64,000 bases of DNA from Temnothorax longispinosus. Lineage: Eukaryota > Arthropoda > Insecta > Hymenoptera > Formicidae. Location: positions 15,314,001 to 15,378,000 of the forward strand of contig NC_092360.1 in assembly GCF_030848805.1 (NCBI RefSeq). The letters are read 5' to 3'. The notes below the pieces were generated by a model. It ran no database searches. It saw nothing but the letters and a program-made list of their open reading frames with translations, and was not told the DNA's origin. Below, piece by piece: positions 14,847 through 27,780 of the stretch. Position 1 is the stretch's first letter, and every line of letters begins with the position of its first letter. The position numbers were made by a program, and so were the translations under genes.

Positions 14847-15149
14847 ATACATACACGATTTGTTTCAAATTTTTCTATTATCATCAAGAAGATGTAAATC
14901 AAAGGAAATGCATTTTTCATAGATATATATAATAAATTCTTTAAAATCAAGATTATAATTTGCTTGAACAAGTTTTAAATATGCACTTTTTCCAAAAAGT
15001 TTTTAAAAATCTAAACTAATTTAATATTACAAAATATTCATTACAATTAATATATCAGTTATATTATACATTTGATTAATTAGTTTCATGGTAAATTAAA
15101 ATGTCAAAAAATAACACGCTGCATTTTCTCATTTATCCTAACAAGGCCG
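9841..15149. other. AT-rich DNA without recognised genes; short AC repeat
   Basis: No supported gene. An (AC)n microsatellite lies at about 14812-14844. Short ORFs scattered through the stretch lack domains and flanking splice signals and look like chance. This may be intronic or intergenic. Confidence 0.45.
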
Positions 15150-17090
15150 CGTGTAAAACATCAGCTTCACAAGAGAAGTTGATGTTTTTCTTTTCTGTCC
15201 AAAAAAAAAAAAGAAACGATGAGGCTGTAGGTTTAAAAACGTTTCTCGGAAAGCCGCGGCCGGAAGTAAAATAGAGAAAAACGTTGCGAAAGTCGTAGAC
15301 GTCGGGACGCAGCGTGAAGCTGCGGCTATTTTCTACGAGGGGGCCAGGCTCTTTCTTCAGTTAACTCATCGCTTTCCCGCCCTCTCTTCCGTCACGACCC
15401 TATAATCGCCACTACGAAGCTGCTTACCTCACGCTATAGGATCTTCCCGGTTTGGAGGTCATTGCACTGCGACGGGTGGTTGTAGCGGGGTGGTGGTCGG
15501 CGGCGAATCGATTTTCCATGACGACGTCGCGGTGTCGCCTGTTGGAAAGCGTCTCTCCTCCTTCCTCGCCCACTCACTCTGGCTTTTCCCTCGTTTCTCT
15601 CCTTCTTGCTGCGTCTATCCACGCGTTCTACGCGACACGTGACTACAACGAGAATTCTGCTCCTACGAGACCGAAGAGAGCATCCTCTTCAAGATGCAGG
15701 TCGATCGATACTTCGCCAGGCGTCTCTACACCCACGTCTGCAAACTTCCTCCCTTTAAGTTGCACTCTGTAGTCCACGCGCGTATCCCTTCAAGTTGACT
15801 CGAAGATATGTTCGCGATATCTGACGGAAGAAGAGCCGAGTTTTAACATAGACATCATTATCCTGGACCAGTAGATATGCTCGGTAAATGAACCACTGAT
15901 CTTTCAATAGCAAATCTCAATGGATTTATCGTTCAATCAAACGATCCGGAACGAAAAATAGAAGAGAAACGTGTCTCTTCCCAAGGTCAGTGATTTCTTG
16001 TGTGATCAGTTCGAAAAGTCGTGGTATGAATTCACGAAATATCTTGGTATCAATGTCACGGCTTGACACGTAAATAGTTTTCACAGTAATATCCAATGTC
16101 ACGGCAATGGTGACACTTCTCTGTCTGTTTATAATTGGTTGATGTTCGTTCAAGCGTGTTTGTTTGTACACCTTCTTCCTCGTATTTTTTACCAGTTCTT
16201 TCAACCTAGCTTCTTTCTGCTCCAGGTTTGTATCACGGTTGTGTGACGGTTCCACGTCGGGAAACTCTGAAGCGATCGATCTATGCAAATCCTTTCATCC
16301 GTAATGTCGCAATTGTCAACTTGCAGGTGTAAAAGGATTCATGTGACTGCGGTGAGTCGGTCATTTCCGATTTCTCCGACGATTGTTCGCGGTCTCATTA
16401 AAGATTCTTTACACCCCGGAGACACCTTTGTTCTCCAAGATCGCAAGTAATAAGCCTTAGAAAATCGTATAAAGTAAAATCTCCATACGGCTATTATATC
16501 TTCGAGGTCGACAGCAAACAAGGTTCAGTAGAAAAAAACTAAATGATCTTAAATTTTTGCAAAAGAATTATGAAAAACTCCCGCAAAAATTTCCGACAGT
16601 TATTTATGAAACACATTCATGCAGAACGGTTAATATACTTGTATATAAACTATATACAACTGTAAACACAATGTTTTTTATAAAAATTATTCTTTGCACC
16701 ACACAGTAAAGTTTTACTATAATATTGACGAACAGTCCACGAGATAAATATTCCGAAATCAACTATAACTCTTCGTTCACGTGGTCGTGACTTCTTCAGT
16801 ATCCACGAGCGAAATGAACGGGCACGTCGCGATGTCGAGAGAGGGAGAAGCGTGTAAAGTGATTCGCGATGCCTGGGGGTGACCCTAGTATGCCATGCGG
16901 TAGCACCGCATTCGTTACTGCAATTCAATACAACCACCGTGGCTACACTACGTGGCTTGCTTCTATCGACCGTATCGCACTGCGACGAGGAATCGGACTG
17001 GTCGCCGAGCCGCGTGCCGCGCAGGTTTCATAAGTACTTGCGCGCGCGCGCACCCTCAAGCACAGGTGGGGCCAAATTGGATATTCATAA
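15150..17090. promoter_or_regulatory. Long GC-rich tract (candidate promoter or enhancer cluster)
   Basis: The GC content is high for this window, especially at 15240-15790 and 16790-17080, with many CpGs, pyrimidine-rich stretches and an alternating GC run near 17041. Overlapping ORFs of about 60-120 codons occur on both strands, as expected in GC-rich DNA, and none has a known domain. A perfect small hairpin (CATCA-CTTC / GAAG-TGATG) lies near 15158-15192. The regulatory role is inference. Confidence 0.25.
15926..16288 (-). CDS. Unassigned open reading frame, 120 codons
   Basis: This is one of the longer repeat-free ORFs in the first half of the window. The predicted protein is charged, with a K/R-rich centre (around KELVKNTRKKVYKQ) and a hydrophobic-charged C-terminal third ending in ERLIER-like composition. 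No signal peptide, membrane segment or known domain is visible. It lies in a GC-richer tract where chance ORFs are longer, and I see no defined splice sites. It could be a chance ORF, a small gene or an internal exon. A conserved ORF in related species would be needed to accept it. Confidence 0.15.
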   Translation of the reverse strand: MHRSIASEFPDVEPSHNRDTNLEQKEARLKELVKNTRKKVYKQTRLNEHQPIINRQRSVTIAVTLDITVKTIYVSSRDIDTKIFREFIPRLFELITQEITDLGKRHVSLLFFVPDRLIER

Positions 17091-20000
17091 ATAGTGTCAT
17101 TCTTTATCTAGCATTGTTTTCTAAAGTCTTTTTTCATGTTAATTCTTAGGAAAATGAAAATTGCGTTTTCTTTTTTAGCAGAATAGAATACGAAAGACTT
17201 TTTATTGAGTATTTTTCAATCATTGATTAAGATAAAAAATATTTTATAAATGTTCATAGATGCTCAATACTTTTATAAGTTTATGGAAACAATTTTGAAA
17301 AAATAGTAAACGCAAAATGGCATTCATTACAATTTAATATTATAATATCTATTATTATTAAATACATTTATAAACTTTTATAGAATACCTATACTTTGTT
17401 GAATTTAAGAGCGAGAAAGAAAAAGAAATAATAAAGAATGTCAATAAATTTTTTTAAATATTTTCTTCTGTTTCTTTTTAATTGTTTTGCAATAATATCT
17501 AAGTTTATAAAAGTTGGAGCAGAAAATATTGAATATTTTGATAACATACCGTTTTTATTATAGTTTTCTTAGAATTATTACAACAATTTTATCTTTACTC
17601 TTTCCAATAAAGTTAACAAATTAAGTTTAGATTTTAAGATTTTATCTTAAAATGTTTTCAATTACAGATATTAATGTCTTTAACAATATCTTACAAATAT
17701 TTTTTACAAACAATTAAATATATACTGAATTAAATTTAGATAATCTCAACGAAGAATTACTTATTTAAAAATGTTAAACTTAACGGAAGAGACGCGTATC
17801 ATCTCACATAATTCGCAAGATCATCCTTTACAATCTTTACATCGTACATTCCTCGAGTCTGCACACGTAGTCTTATCGCCGGATCCGTAATATCAAGCTC
17901 ATTGAGGGCTGACCAATTAAAGGCCGCACGCAACGGATCATTGCCCGGATTAAGACCCCGACGATCGGGCAGATATTTCACTATCTCGATCGATTTCCGT
18001 TCCGATCCACTCTCGCGAAACTACGAGTCGTATGCAGCACGTTCTAACGGCTGCTAATTACGAACAGAGGAACAGTCTGAGTCGCTTCAATTAATACGTG
18101 CAATAACAATTAACGTCGTCCATATTCCTACCCCATTAAGATGCAAGTATCAACATGATATAACGCAGACAATATTTAACGGTTTGCGATGATGGCGATA
18201 CACAAACGCTTGTTACTATTAGGTGACGAGAGAGGCTACGCTAAACGAATGCCACGTTTATAACCGCGTCATGACCACCATCAGAAATCTGAAATCTGGC
18301 TATTCGCCACATAACTCAGTACTCAAAACGCGGGACTCTCGCAAAGATCAATCGTAGTTGAAACTGTAAATATCTATTAATTAAGTTTTACTCAAAGATC
18401 CTCGTTTCCGCGATAGCAATTTAAATATTTTTTTAAATAAATTCTCCAAATCAACCAAAACAACTACAATTTTTTTTTACTTAAAGTAAAATCTTTTTAA
18501 TACATTCTTTTTATCATTTTCCGTAACAAGGAAAAATATAACAAAGAAAATTAACGACACTTGTTTCTATATTTGATACTTATTATTATCAAAATTTTTC
18601 TTTTACATATGCAAATCTTTATATCTCAGACGATATTATGAACAAGGACAAAAAATTCGCGGAATGTAGAAGCAATGTATAACGTATACGTGATTATAAC
18701 TCGTATAAATTTCTATGTCGAGTGGTCGCACCGTACGCTTGAAGTGTATGGAAGAGGAAATATGTTTATGTTTGCACTCGTGGCAGGACCTTGTCGCGGA
18801 TAATCCTGACAATACCGGTGATTTCGCGGACCGAGTATTCTAAATCGCGAGCAATGCTCGACGCGACGGTCTGCCATGCCGAAAACAGCATTGCCGACAC
18901 GAAATTATGTGGAATGTTCACGAATGAATTTCTGAGGCCTGAGGGGGTCTCTTCCTCTAAGTAGCATCAAGCTATTCCAGCTCAGGGGAACAGGGCACGT
19001 TGCATAGACGGCATAGAGAACTCGCAACATGTGCAAGTTGTCGAGGAAAGTTAGATAACGGTACATACGTACATAAATTAATTGCTTCGAAAAATAACAC
19101 TTACACAGGTTGTTCTATTTAGCTCAAATGCTGAAAATGTTTGTATTATAAATAATAAAAAAATTAGTAGAAATAAGGAAGAAAGTGATATAGATGGAAT
19201 TTATAGAAAACTTAAAAATTTCATATAGTTTTATGTTTTCCATCTGTATTGAAAAGCCAAAGAGATTACGATTTTCGATTTATAAGTTCTTATAAAAATA
19301 AAATGTATGGTTATAAAATTGAGATTTTATTAAATAATGATGCAATTAACATGTGCAGTTTTATTTATATAAAAAATTGTCTTCTTTATTGAGCTATTCT
19401 TGAATTATTTATTTTATTAGTTTCCAAGTTACGATCATTATTGCAATATTTTTTATTGCATTATTTTGTTCTGTGAAGAAGCATGGAAAATGAAAGCTTA
19501 AAAGTTTGATAAAGTTAATAAAGAATTTTTATGTTATTTTAGATAAATAAATTATACTTATAATATTTACTAAATATTTTATCTTACCATTATTATTTTA
19601 TCTTACACGTACTACTTACCAGTATCTAGTTATATTTTTAGAAAATTAAATTACTTTTACTTTTAGAAAATTAAACTTAATTACCATTTGCTTTTTCATT
19701 GTATTTAACTCAAATCTACTATGCGATAAAGTCGAGTTAAATTCTACATATCGTAGCAAAGCATAACAAAAGAATTAAATTTATACTAATAATAAATCCG
19801 AGACTGAGATAATACGCAGTTTTATGTTGAGAATTTAAACTATGTTAAGAGTTTGAAACATGTGGACATCAGTATTTTCATATACACAATGATGATAAGT
19901 TTCCTATATTGGCCGCAAAGCGAGTAGGATGCCTACTGTGTGATCATTATAAATTATACGTAACGATGCTAAATCGAAAACGGCACACCCGTGTTGAAAC

Positions 20001-22850
20001 TGTGCGGAATGTTGTCATAGATTACCAAGGCGGATGCTTCCTTGAATTATAGTTAAAGTATCCCTTTTGGCCATTTCTCGTACTCGCAAAGCTAACTGAA
20101 TTTGAACATATATTCTTAACTCAGAATTATTTAATATTCTTCTTGCGTGCTACGTGTAAATAAGCTTAGATCAAATCTTAATAAATCATATCAATCTTAT
20201 ACTTATATTCTCACAAATTGTATCTTTTCTCATAAAGAAATTATTGTAGAATTTATATGATCTCTGTGGACAATGTAAACTGCGCTCGCTGTCATTCTTT
20301 GTTATATCCATTTATTGATTGACTTCCACACGATACGTACGAGCGAAATATATTCTTATTGACTTTTTGTGTTTTTCTTCCTGCTTTACGCGTTTTAGTT
20401 TTAATAGTTTATTTCGGAGAATATATAGATTTCTTTCTTTCTCCCTCTCTCTCCCTCTCTTTCTGACTTTTATTTTACCTACATTTTTATTAACTTAAAT
20501 TATATCTGTTCTGTTAAATGATTTTTGCTTTATCAATTCTAAAGCCATTCTTAAGAAAGTTTTACTTCCCTAAAACTTCTCCCAAAAATAATACTTTTAC
20601 AAGATTCTTCTCAAGTATGACATTTTTTTACAAATACTGATGTCACAAATAGATGGCTTAATTCTGGTAAGCGATACGCTTCTGGAATGAGCGGACTCAG
20701 TGCAGTGCCAATAATTCATGTTAAGTGACAACGACGTAATTTAAGCGCCACATAAATCCGCAAATGTTGCCGGTCGGTGGTCAAAGATGAAGTCGCGAGA
20801 CTAAGTTTTGCACTGCATTCCGTAAGCGGGATTCCAGAGAGCGCGGCGGCGTGTGGTGCGAGCACGCACGCACATACATTCCCCGGGGAACCACAAAGAA
20901 AGTTGCGCGGAATGTCGAGAGAGTCTCAGACACGTAAATCGCTCGGCGCTCTCTAGTACACATAGGTGCGTGTAAATATAGATCACGTCCCAAAATATGT
21001 CTTTCAGTCCGCACTTAAAATCGTCGCTTCCGCCGGCGATCCGTCGGAGGTCCCGCTACCTTAAGGGCCGCCGCGCCGTCGCGTTGGATTGCCGCCACCA
21101 TAGTTTTTAAGATAAGCATAAATCAATCACTTTGTAAGCAGTCGGAAAAAAGAGAACTTTTGAAGGAAAATATTTCAAATAACGTATTTCGAAAATGTAA
21201 TAATTTGTAAGCACGTTTTCAATTCTTTTCAATCCTGCATTAATTACGCGAAGGCAAAGTACTACGCTGATTTTAATTACTGCACAAGCTAAAAGCAAAT
21301 TTTCATGATAATTATCGAAACATCATGATAATATCAAAATATCTTAAAATTTTATTTTATTTTATTAATAATTGGATATAAAGATAGTTTTTGATAGTTT
21401 AGTTAAAACAGTTTAGATTTGAAAAATTAATTTAAATAAGTCAATAAAATGTAAACATGTACGACGGACGTCTTACATAAAATTATGCATCAATATCAAT
21501 TAATTTTTTGTTTTTATAAAAGTAGGTATTATTATTCAAAATTATGTATGATGTATAGATGATGTAATGATAAAGATCTTTCAGATATGTATAAATCAAA
21601 GATTGTGTGCATTTGAGCTTAAAGATGTAAAAGAGAAAGAAACCTTTTTTTCAATTTACTAATTATCAATCTACTTTCGATATAGAAAGACATCAGTCTT
21701 CTTTCTCTTCTCTTAAAAGAAAGACAATTTCATTTAATATAATGTTAAACTGACACCTTTTTAAATTTGAACTGTCTAGATCTCTCTGGACGGTTTTCAC
21801 TGTGAAATTATTAGATAGCTACATTTATCGAATCAAGAGAATTTCTCAAGGAAACGATAGAGCAAGAAGAGATTTGTCGATCTATGCAATCGTTCGGGCG
21901 TAAAACTAACGATTGTCGTCGGATGATAGGTAGATCAAATCCTCGATCGAGCGAAGCCGCGCCACGAGAAGGCTACAAGATTAACGGTGCACGCGGACTA
22001 TTGATCTCGTATTTATTCAGTTCATGTCGTGATGGAACTATCTTAATATACAGGTCATTCACTGTCACTGAAATATTTACATAATATTTTAATAACAGTT
22101 TTATAGTGTATTTCTTTTATTATTTTTTAGCAATAACAAACATTTCTTATGGTTAGTTAAAAGAAAAAGCAATACATTTGTATTTTAATTTCTTCATAAC
22201 GTATCTCTTTTATTATTTTTTGGCAATGGCAAGCATTTCTTAGTTAAAAGAGAAAGCAATATATTTGTATTTCAATTTCTTAAAGATTTTTGTAAAGAAA
22301 CAAGATACTCGAAACAAGCTCGAGACGATAAAAAGTAATGACACAAATTTTCCTTTTATTCTTTGAAGAGAACTTAAACACGAGATAATGCGTAAGTATG
22401 ACCTATCACAGTCTGTTTAGACTAGACTATAGACGTTGACATTCAATTATTTATGACCATTTGTATAACGTGATGATGCATACAACGACTACGAAATGTT
22501 TTGATTGCGGATCTTGAAAAGGTGAACAGGCTTTCGCGTTCACATTGTTGCTCGAAAGGATAAAGCGAGAGAATATAACGCGAAAGTTCCTCATTTCTTC
22601 ATCAATTCGTTCCAATGTGAAAGGTGTGGTCAGTTAAAGTTAAATAAATGGGCATTTTAATTTGTATTAAGGTTAACCGGACGAGAATTGCTCTTTTCGC
22701 CTTTATTAAAGAACATTTATACAAAAGAGTATATTATACTCTTCTAATTATAAGAAATGTTAGCAGCGCGTAATGTAAAAGATGGTCTTAGATATTAAGA
22801 GAAATTTAAATTATATATATGTATAGGATTGTGTATTCAAGTAAAATTAT

Positions 22851-22889
<39 letters not shown>

Positions 22890-23232
22890 AATTATACAGT
22901 TTGTCAGTTGTCATATACATATATAAAACTTATGCTTATCAATTTTATATCCATACTGTAAATAAAAAAATTATGTGCGTAAAAAATATTTTAACTATTA
23001 TCAAGAATCAAAATTTTGACTGACAATTGCATTTTAGTGTAATTTTCGAAGTTTCACAGTTATTTAATTGGGTTATTGGTAAAACATTATATATCATCTT
23101 ATAGAATTAGTATAAAAATTTGATTAGAATCAGTTATTCAATTACATAAACGTGAAATTTCGGAAACTTGACATGCAGTCAATCATAAATTACGTCAGTG
23201 TTCAAACACTGTAAATTACATACATTTGTAAA

Positions 23233-23235
<3 letters not shown>
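17091..23235. other. Mostly AT-rich DNA with two GC-richer patches and a TA repeat
   Basis: GC-richer, CpG-containing patches lie at about 18720-19040 and 20670-21110. The second is the strongest, with GCCGCC/GCGCCG clusters near 21060-21085. A (TA)n tract lies at 22856-22884. Two diverged direct copies of a stretch with TCTTTTATTATTTTTTGGCAA sit near 22110-22190 and 22200-22270. No exon could be supported. Confidence 0.35.

Positions 23236-23274
<39 letters not shown>
23236..23274. repeat. (CT)n microsatellite
   Basis: Uninterrupted CT dinucleotide run of about 39 bp. Confidence 0.95.
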
Positions 23275-23275
<1 letters not shown>

Positions 23276-23529
23276 GCAGCGCCAAGTTTTTTGACAAGAA
23301 AAATTTATGTATTTTAATAAAATATTTTTATTTTTTGTACTGTTACCTCTGTAATTCTTTGCGATGCGATTAAATCTTTTAAAATACATATATAAACTTT
23401 GTATTTAAATACCTTGTATTCCCTTGTTGGGTTTAAATATTTTAATAAAATATTTGTATTTTGTACATACTGTTACCTCTGTGTATAATTCTTCATGATT
23501 CAATTTTTTATTCTAATCGAAGAAAAGCA

Positions 23530-24240
23530 GTAGTAATATTATACCTCGAAAAAACCTAAGTAACAAGTGGTAGACGTAATCTTTGTATTTCGAAAAATAT
23601 ATGTTCTCTGTAATTGGCGCTGTAATTTAAAAAGAGATATCATTTCTTTTTTGTAATTGTAATAATAGATTACTTGAAGCGCGACTCATTTTTTGATAAG
23701 GTAACGTAATTTTGTGATGTGTATCACTTGAGTAATAATTTTTTGGAAATAAAAATAATACTGCTTAGGTTTTTTCGAGGTTTTTGGAGATACAAAGATT
23801 ACGTCCACCACTTGTTACTTAGGTTTTTTCGAGGTATAATACTATTACTTTGTTTTTTTTTGAGATGAAGATACTACTGTTTAGGTTTTTTCGAGATTTT
23901 TCAAGATACAAAGATTTCGTCTACCACTTGTTACTTAGATTTTTTTAAGGTATAATACTACCACTGTTTTTTTTTCGAGGTAACAACATATACACTACTA
24001 TGCGTGTACTTGGCGCCTTTCTTTACCTTTTTTTTAAAAAAGGTAATTTTGTACAGATATCACGCCTTTTTGTAGTATTACGCATTGTATAAACAGTATG
24101 TACAGGGTGTTATTTCGAGGTATAATACTACCACTTTGTTTTTTTTTCGAGGTAACAACATAATACATATATACTACTATGCGTGTACTTGGCGCATTTT
24201 TTTACCTTTCTTTTGAAAAAGGTCATATAAGACGTCGGCG
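23530..24240. repeat. Complex repeat cluster with TTTTTTCGAGG motifs
   Basis: The block at 23530-23588 is repeated in inverted orientation at 23790-23848 with few mismatches. Both contain the AAAAAACCT/CTCGAAAAAA motif and a TAACAAGTGG core. A diverged direct copy follows at about 23881-23955. A separate 90-bp unit with TATGCGTGTACTTGGCGC occurs twice (about 23949-24038 and 24119-24215). TTTGGCGCGTTTTTTT at 55620 is related. This looks like a mobile-element derivative rearranged by duplication; the family was not recognised. Confidence 0.6.
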
Positions 24241-24342
24241 TTAGAAGTAGGTAGAAGAAGTATTTTAATAAAAAATTTTCACATTTGGACTTTGCGTCGC
24301 AATATCTCCGCTCGTAGGGCACAGAGCGGAATATTATAAGAG

Positions 24343-24585
24343 AAACCCCCCCCCCCTAATTGGACCCCAAGCTATCGATCAAGCCTACTTAGAACTTGAT
24401 CCGTTCACTCGTTATTGAGATCTCAACATCTCGGGTACTCGCAACCCGTCGCGTCGCGTAAAAGAGTCACGGTCGGTCTCGCTCCGCGTGTACTTGGCGC
24501 GAGACACTACCGTGTCTCTTGATAAATTTGATGGGCAAAAAAATAAAAATTAATTTTTAGCTATGTTATTGGGGGGGGGGGGTTG
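24343..24585. repeat. Segment bounded by an 11-C run and a 12-G run
   Basis: AA plus a run of C (24346-24356) and a run of G plus TT (24571-24582) form a homopolymeric inverted repeat around 214 bp. The interior is GC-richer and contains CGTGTACTTGGCGCG, a phrase shared with the repeats at 24000 and 24180. The structure suggests a small TIR-like element with poly-C termini. The family is unknown. Confidence 0.4.
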
Positions 24586-25145
24586 CCAGTATTTCTTTGT
24601 TCATATATACCATTAGATCATCGGCGTAATTAGGAATTGACGAAAGCAAGTTCAGCTGACGACCGTCACGCACGGCGGACCTATAATAACAATCGGAAGA
24701 GTGTATACAGCTCGTGCATCAGAGGTCAATTGAACGCGACCTGGCACTACACACGTTGGCGGTCAATAATTGTAATCTGCGTGATTAGCCACAGCTGCTT
24801 TGTCCAGCACGCGGTTATCTCGTTTCCGGGAACGTGTATCGTAGATACGCGCTTGAATGAACAGTGTAAGAATAAATGATTCTGGTTCCCCATTAAAGAT
24901 ACGGGAATTTTTCCCTGACCATTAATACCTTATAACATTTGCCATGTGGCGGGTTTGAATCTTCGTTTAATATTGATCGACTGTAGAAGCTGCCATTGTT
25001 CGGAATCTAGACTGCGTTTGAGAATGTAAACTACAGTAAATATGCGTGTATTGCTTCCTTTAAGCTAGAAAATAATTTTATATTTGTAAATAATTATCAA
25101 AAAACATAGATAAATATAAAATAAAGACGTTAAAATAAATTGTAT

Positions 25146-25654
25146 TAATTTCATAAAGGGGCTAGCGAACAAAGCACGTTCTTAGTGCTTATAATTATAT
25201 ATTACAAGCGACGAATATACATATATATTCCAATTTAAAATTACGAGCCGATAAATGTTGGACTGAAACAGCTATCGTTGGAACATTAAAAACCCTTCCC
25301 TCCCCGGAATTAAATTGACACGATTTAATTATCTAAAAACTATAAAGAAATTATTGCGAAAAATGTTACCTTAGCCAGGATTCGAACGTGGAACTTCTCT
25401 CACTCCATGTAGAGCGTCGTACCAATTCGACCACCAAAGCATGTGATAATATTAGATAATTTAGATAATTAAATCGTGTCGATTTAATTCCGGGGAGGGA
25501 AGGGTTTTTAATGTTTCAACGATAGCTGTGTTTCAGTCCGACATTTATCGGCTCGCAATTTTAAATTGAAATATATATATGTATATTCGTCGCTTGTAAT
25601 ATATATAATTATAAGTAAAGCACGAGCTTTGTTCGCTAGCCCCTTTATGAAATT
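25146..25654. mobile_element. TIR foldback element with a tRNA-like core
   Basis: The arms (about 25146-25340 and 25450-25654) are long imperfect inverted repeats ending in CATAAAGGGGCTAGCGAAC and its complement. The arms carry TTCCCTCCCCGGAATTAAA and a shared ATTACAAGCGACG block. The region between the arms holds a minus-strand tRNA-like sequence. There is no transposase, so this is a non-autonomous element. No clear direct target duplication could be read. Confidence 0.75.
25368..25441 (-). pseudogene. tRNA-like sequence in the loop of a TIR element
   Basis: Read on the minus strand, it begins GCTTTGGTGGTCGAATTGG and ends CGTTCGAATCCTGGCTAAGG. The two acceptor strands pair across seven positions with wobble, the D-arm GGTC/GAC pairs, and CGTTCGAATCC is a near-ideal box B. 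The anticodon stem is imperfect and its loop is one base too long, and one T-stem pair is mismatched. It is probably a captured or SINE-type tRNA relic that may still carry an internal pol III promoter. Confidence 0.5.
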
Positions 25655-26548
25655 ATTTATATTATGCGAACATGACAAACTAATTGTTTAAATTATATTA
25701 ATTTTTTATAGAAATGTGTAGGTAATTATATATAATATATATATTCGGCACTCTACTCGTCGGCCCTGTTTCTCGATCGGCTCGCGTATCATTACAATCA
25801 AGTTTGATTTTTTTTCGTCGGACCATTGCGACATCTTGCTATAGGTTGAAATACAGTTATTATTCTGTGACGTTACGAACACCTTCGGTAACGGTCGGTC
25901 ATCGAGATAAAGCGGCTCGTATTACCGCGAAACAGATTCTAATCCCGTCTAGGGTACACGTTGCGCCACAAAAGAGGGCTTACGATGCCAATAGCGTAAC
26001 TTTCTAACCCAGAAAGGGAGAGTAAACCTGTACCTACAAAAGTCTCACTCATCAATTTTTGTAAAAAAAAATAATTTAATAAAACACTTATTATACGATA
26101 TTATAATATTAATATTATGTATTATAATATTGATTTAGTGTTGAATATTTTAAACAAAATTAAATATTTGAAAATTTATCATTATTTTGGAATCAATATA
26201 TCTAAAACTAAATTTAAAAAATGGCATAATTAAAATATTGGATAAATATAAAAGTTTTGGAATATTAGTATAATCACTTACATTAGTAAATATAAATTAT
26301 GACTTTTATTTTATGGAAATAAATATTACTTTAAGATAATCGTAAAAAATATTGAGTTTAAAAAAATATTAAACCTTATAAAAAAAAAATCTTAAATAAA
26401 ATAAACGCGCTATAAACTAGAGAATCGGACGATATCCAAATAAATCCTAAATTTGCTTCTTTGATTTAAATACCACCAATGTTATTTACTTTCTTCTTAA
26501 AGTTAAATATTACCATTCCCAAAGAAGAATTTTTAAGAAAGACATGAT
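25655..26548. other. AT-rich DNA, GC-richer 25740-26010, no gene recognised
   Basis: A 67-codon plus-strand ORF at 25804-26007 lies in a GC-richer stretch and has no recognisable domain. The remainder is very AT-rich. Confidence 0.3.
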
Positions 26549-26735
26549 TTGTTCCACAGAGTTGGCAATGTAAAATATGCAAGATCGGTAACGAAAAACT
26601 ATACACTCTATAACACTCCCTGGGAAATTCTACCCCTATTTTATATACGTTTGGTAAAAATTCGGTCCATTGGTTTCCGAGATCATAGCGAACAAAAAAA
26701 ATGCAAACCCTGTTGCTTTATAATAATAGTATAGA
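26549..26735 (-). mobile_element. Helitron-like 5' end fragment
   Basis: On the minus strand the fragment starts TCTATACTATTATTATAAAG after a flanking A, as Helitron 5' ends do. It continues into the same sequence as the larger copy at 28544-30227. It is truncated after about 190 bp. It also preserves the unoccupied version of the site where a MITE sits at 29991-30201. Confidence 0.6.
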
Positions 26736-27415
26736 TAATGAGAAATATGTGATCTTTATATTTTATATTTATCCAAAATATTTATTCTGTTAAGCCTGAT
26801 GTTCTTAATGTAATAAATGTTTGAAAGTGATTTATATATATCACATTTTTTAGGAATAAAATATAAGTGCAGTATATATCCGTGATAAAAAATATAAATT
26901 TCACACACATTTAACCAATTATAATCGCAAGTGCAATGTACGATAATGAGAGAGACCGTTAAGAGATGAAAGCGAATTTTACGGGTATGAATATGTCATA
27001 CGAATTAAAACCGAATTAAACGGACATTAAAAGAGATATCTTCCGTGAACTCAACATTAGTGTTGCTTTGTTGTCTACTAATTTAGATTCGACATGATAA
27101 AAAACATTAAATATACAGGATAAAACGTATAATTAATAATACCTTTAAAAATTTCTTAAACATATTGTTATTTTTTAATATAAATTTTATGCAATATGAA
27201 CAGCGAATATTAGAATTACATAGGATATTTTATATAATAATATTCTATATTTTACATCTCTAGTTTATTTATTATTTATTAGACAAAATTACTAAAATGT
27301 TGCAATTATTTACCTACATGTATCTAAAGTCTCTTTTTGATATTTTAAAAATATATATTTATAAAACTTGAAAAAATTATTTCGCTCATTTTCTGCAGCA
27401 ATGACGTAACTTAAA
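26736..27415. other. AT-rich DNA, nothing recognised
   Basis: No coding or structured feature is supported in this stretch. Confidence 0.4.
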
Positions 27416-27780
27416 ACAAGTAGAAACTTGCACATTGCTTCCTCATATATAATTCGTTAAGATTTGGTTGATCAGTTCTGAAGTTATAGAAATTTCTGTA
27501 AATTTGGCACAGACATACATACATACATACATACATACATACATACACATACCGACATTTTTTTAAATGCAATATTTCGACGTTTTAAAACACTCTAAAC
27601 ATATTGACATTAAAAACTCAAAAAACAATCTTTTCTTTAGTTTCTTCTACCTCTATTTTATATATATATAATTCTTTTAAATTTGGTTGATTAGAGCCAA
27701 CTTTATACGCAATCAAAGGTTCATATACGAATTTACGAAAACAAAGCTTCCTCTATGATGAGGAAGCAACAAAGCCTTCT
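27416..27780. repeat. Dispersed repeat with GCTTCCTCAT termini and ATAC microsatellite
   Basis: The left end carries AGTAGAAACTTGCACATTGC followed by TTCCTCAT. The right end carries a small GCTTCCTCT...GAGGAAGC palindrome. Between them lie an (ATAC)n run at about 27512-27546, a TTCGACGTTTTA block and a TTGGTTGATTAGA block. The same order recurs at 45412-45660, so this is one family of non-coding elements. Related ends occur at 43292-43560 and 52840-52925. Confidence 0.6.

Noticed and set aside
15452..15772. 106-codon plus-strand ORF in the GC-rich tract
   Set aside because: An overlapping ORF exists on the other strand, the composition follows base content, and no domain is visible. It was kept only as part of the GC-rich region.
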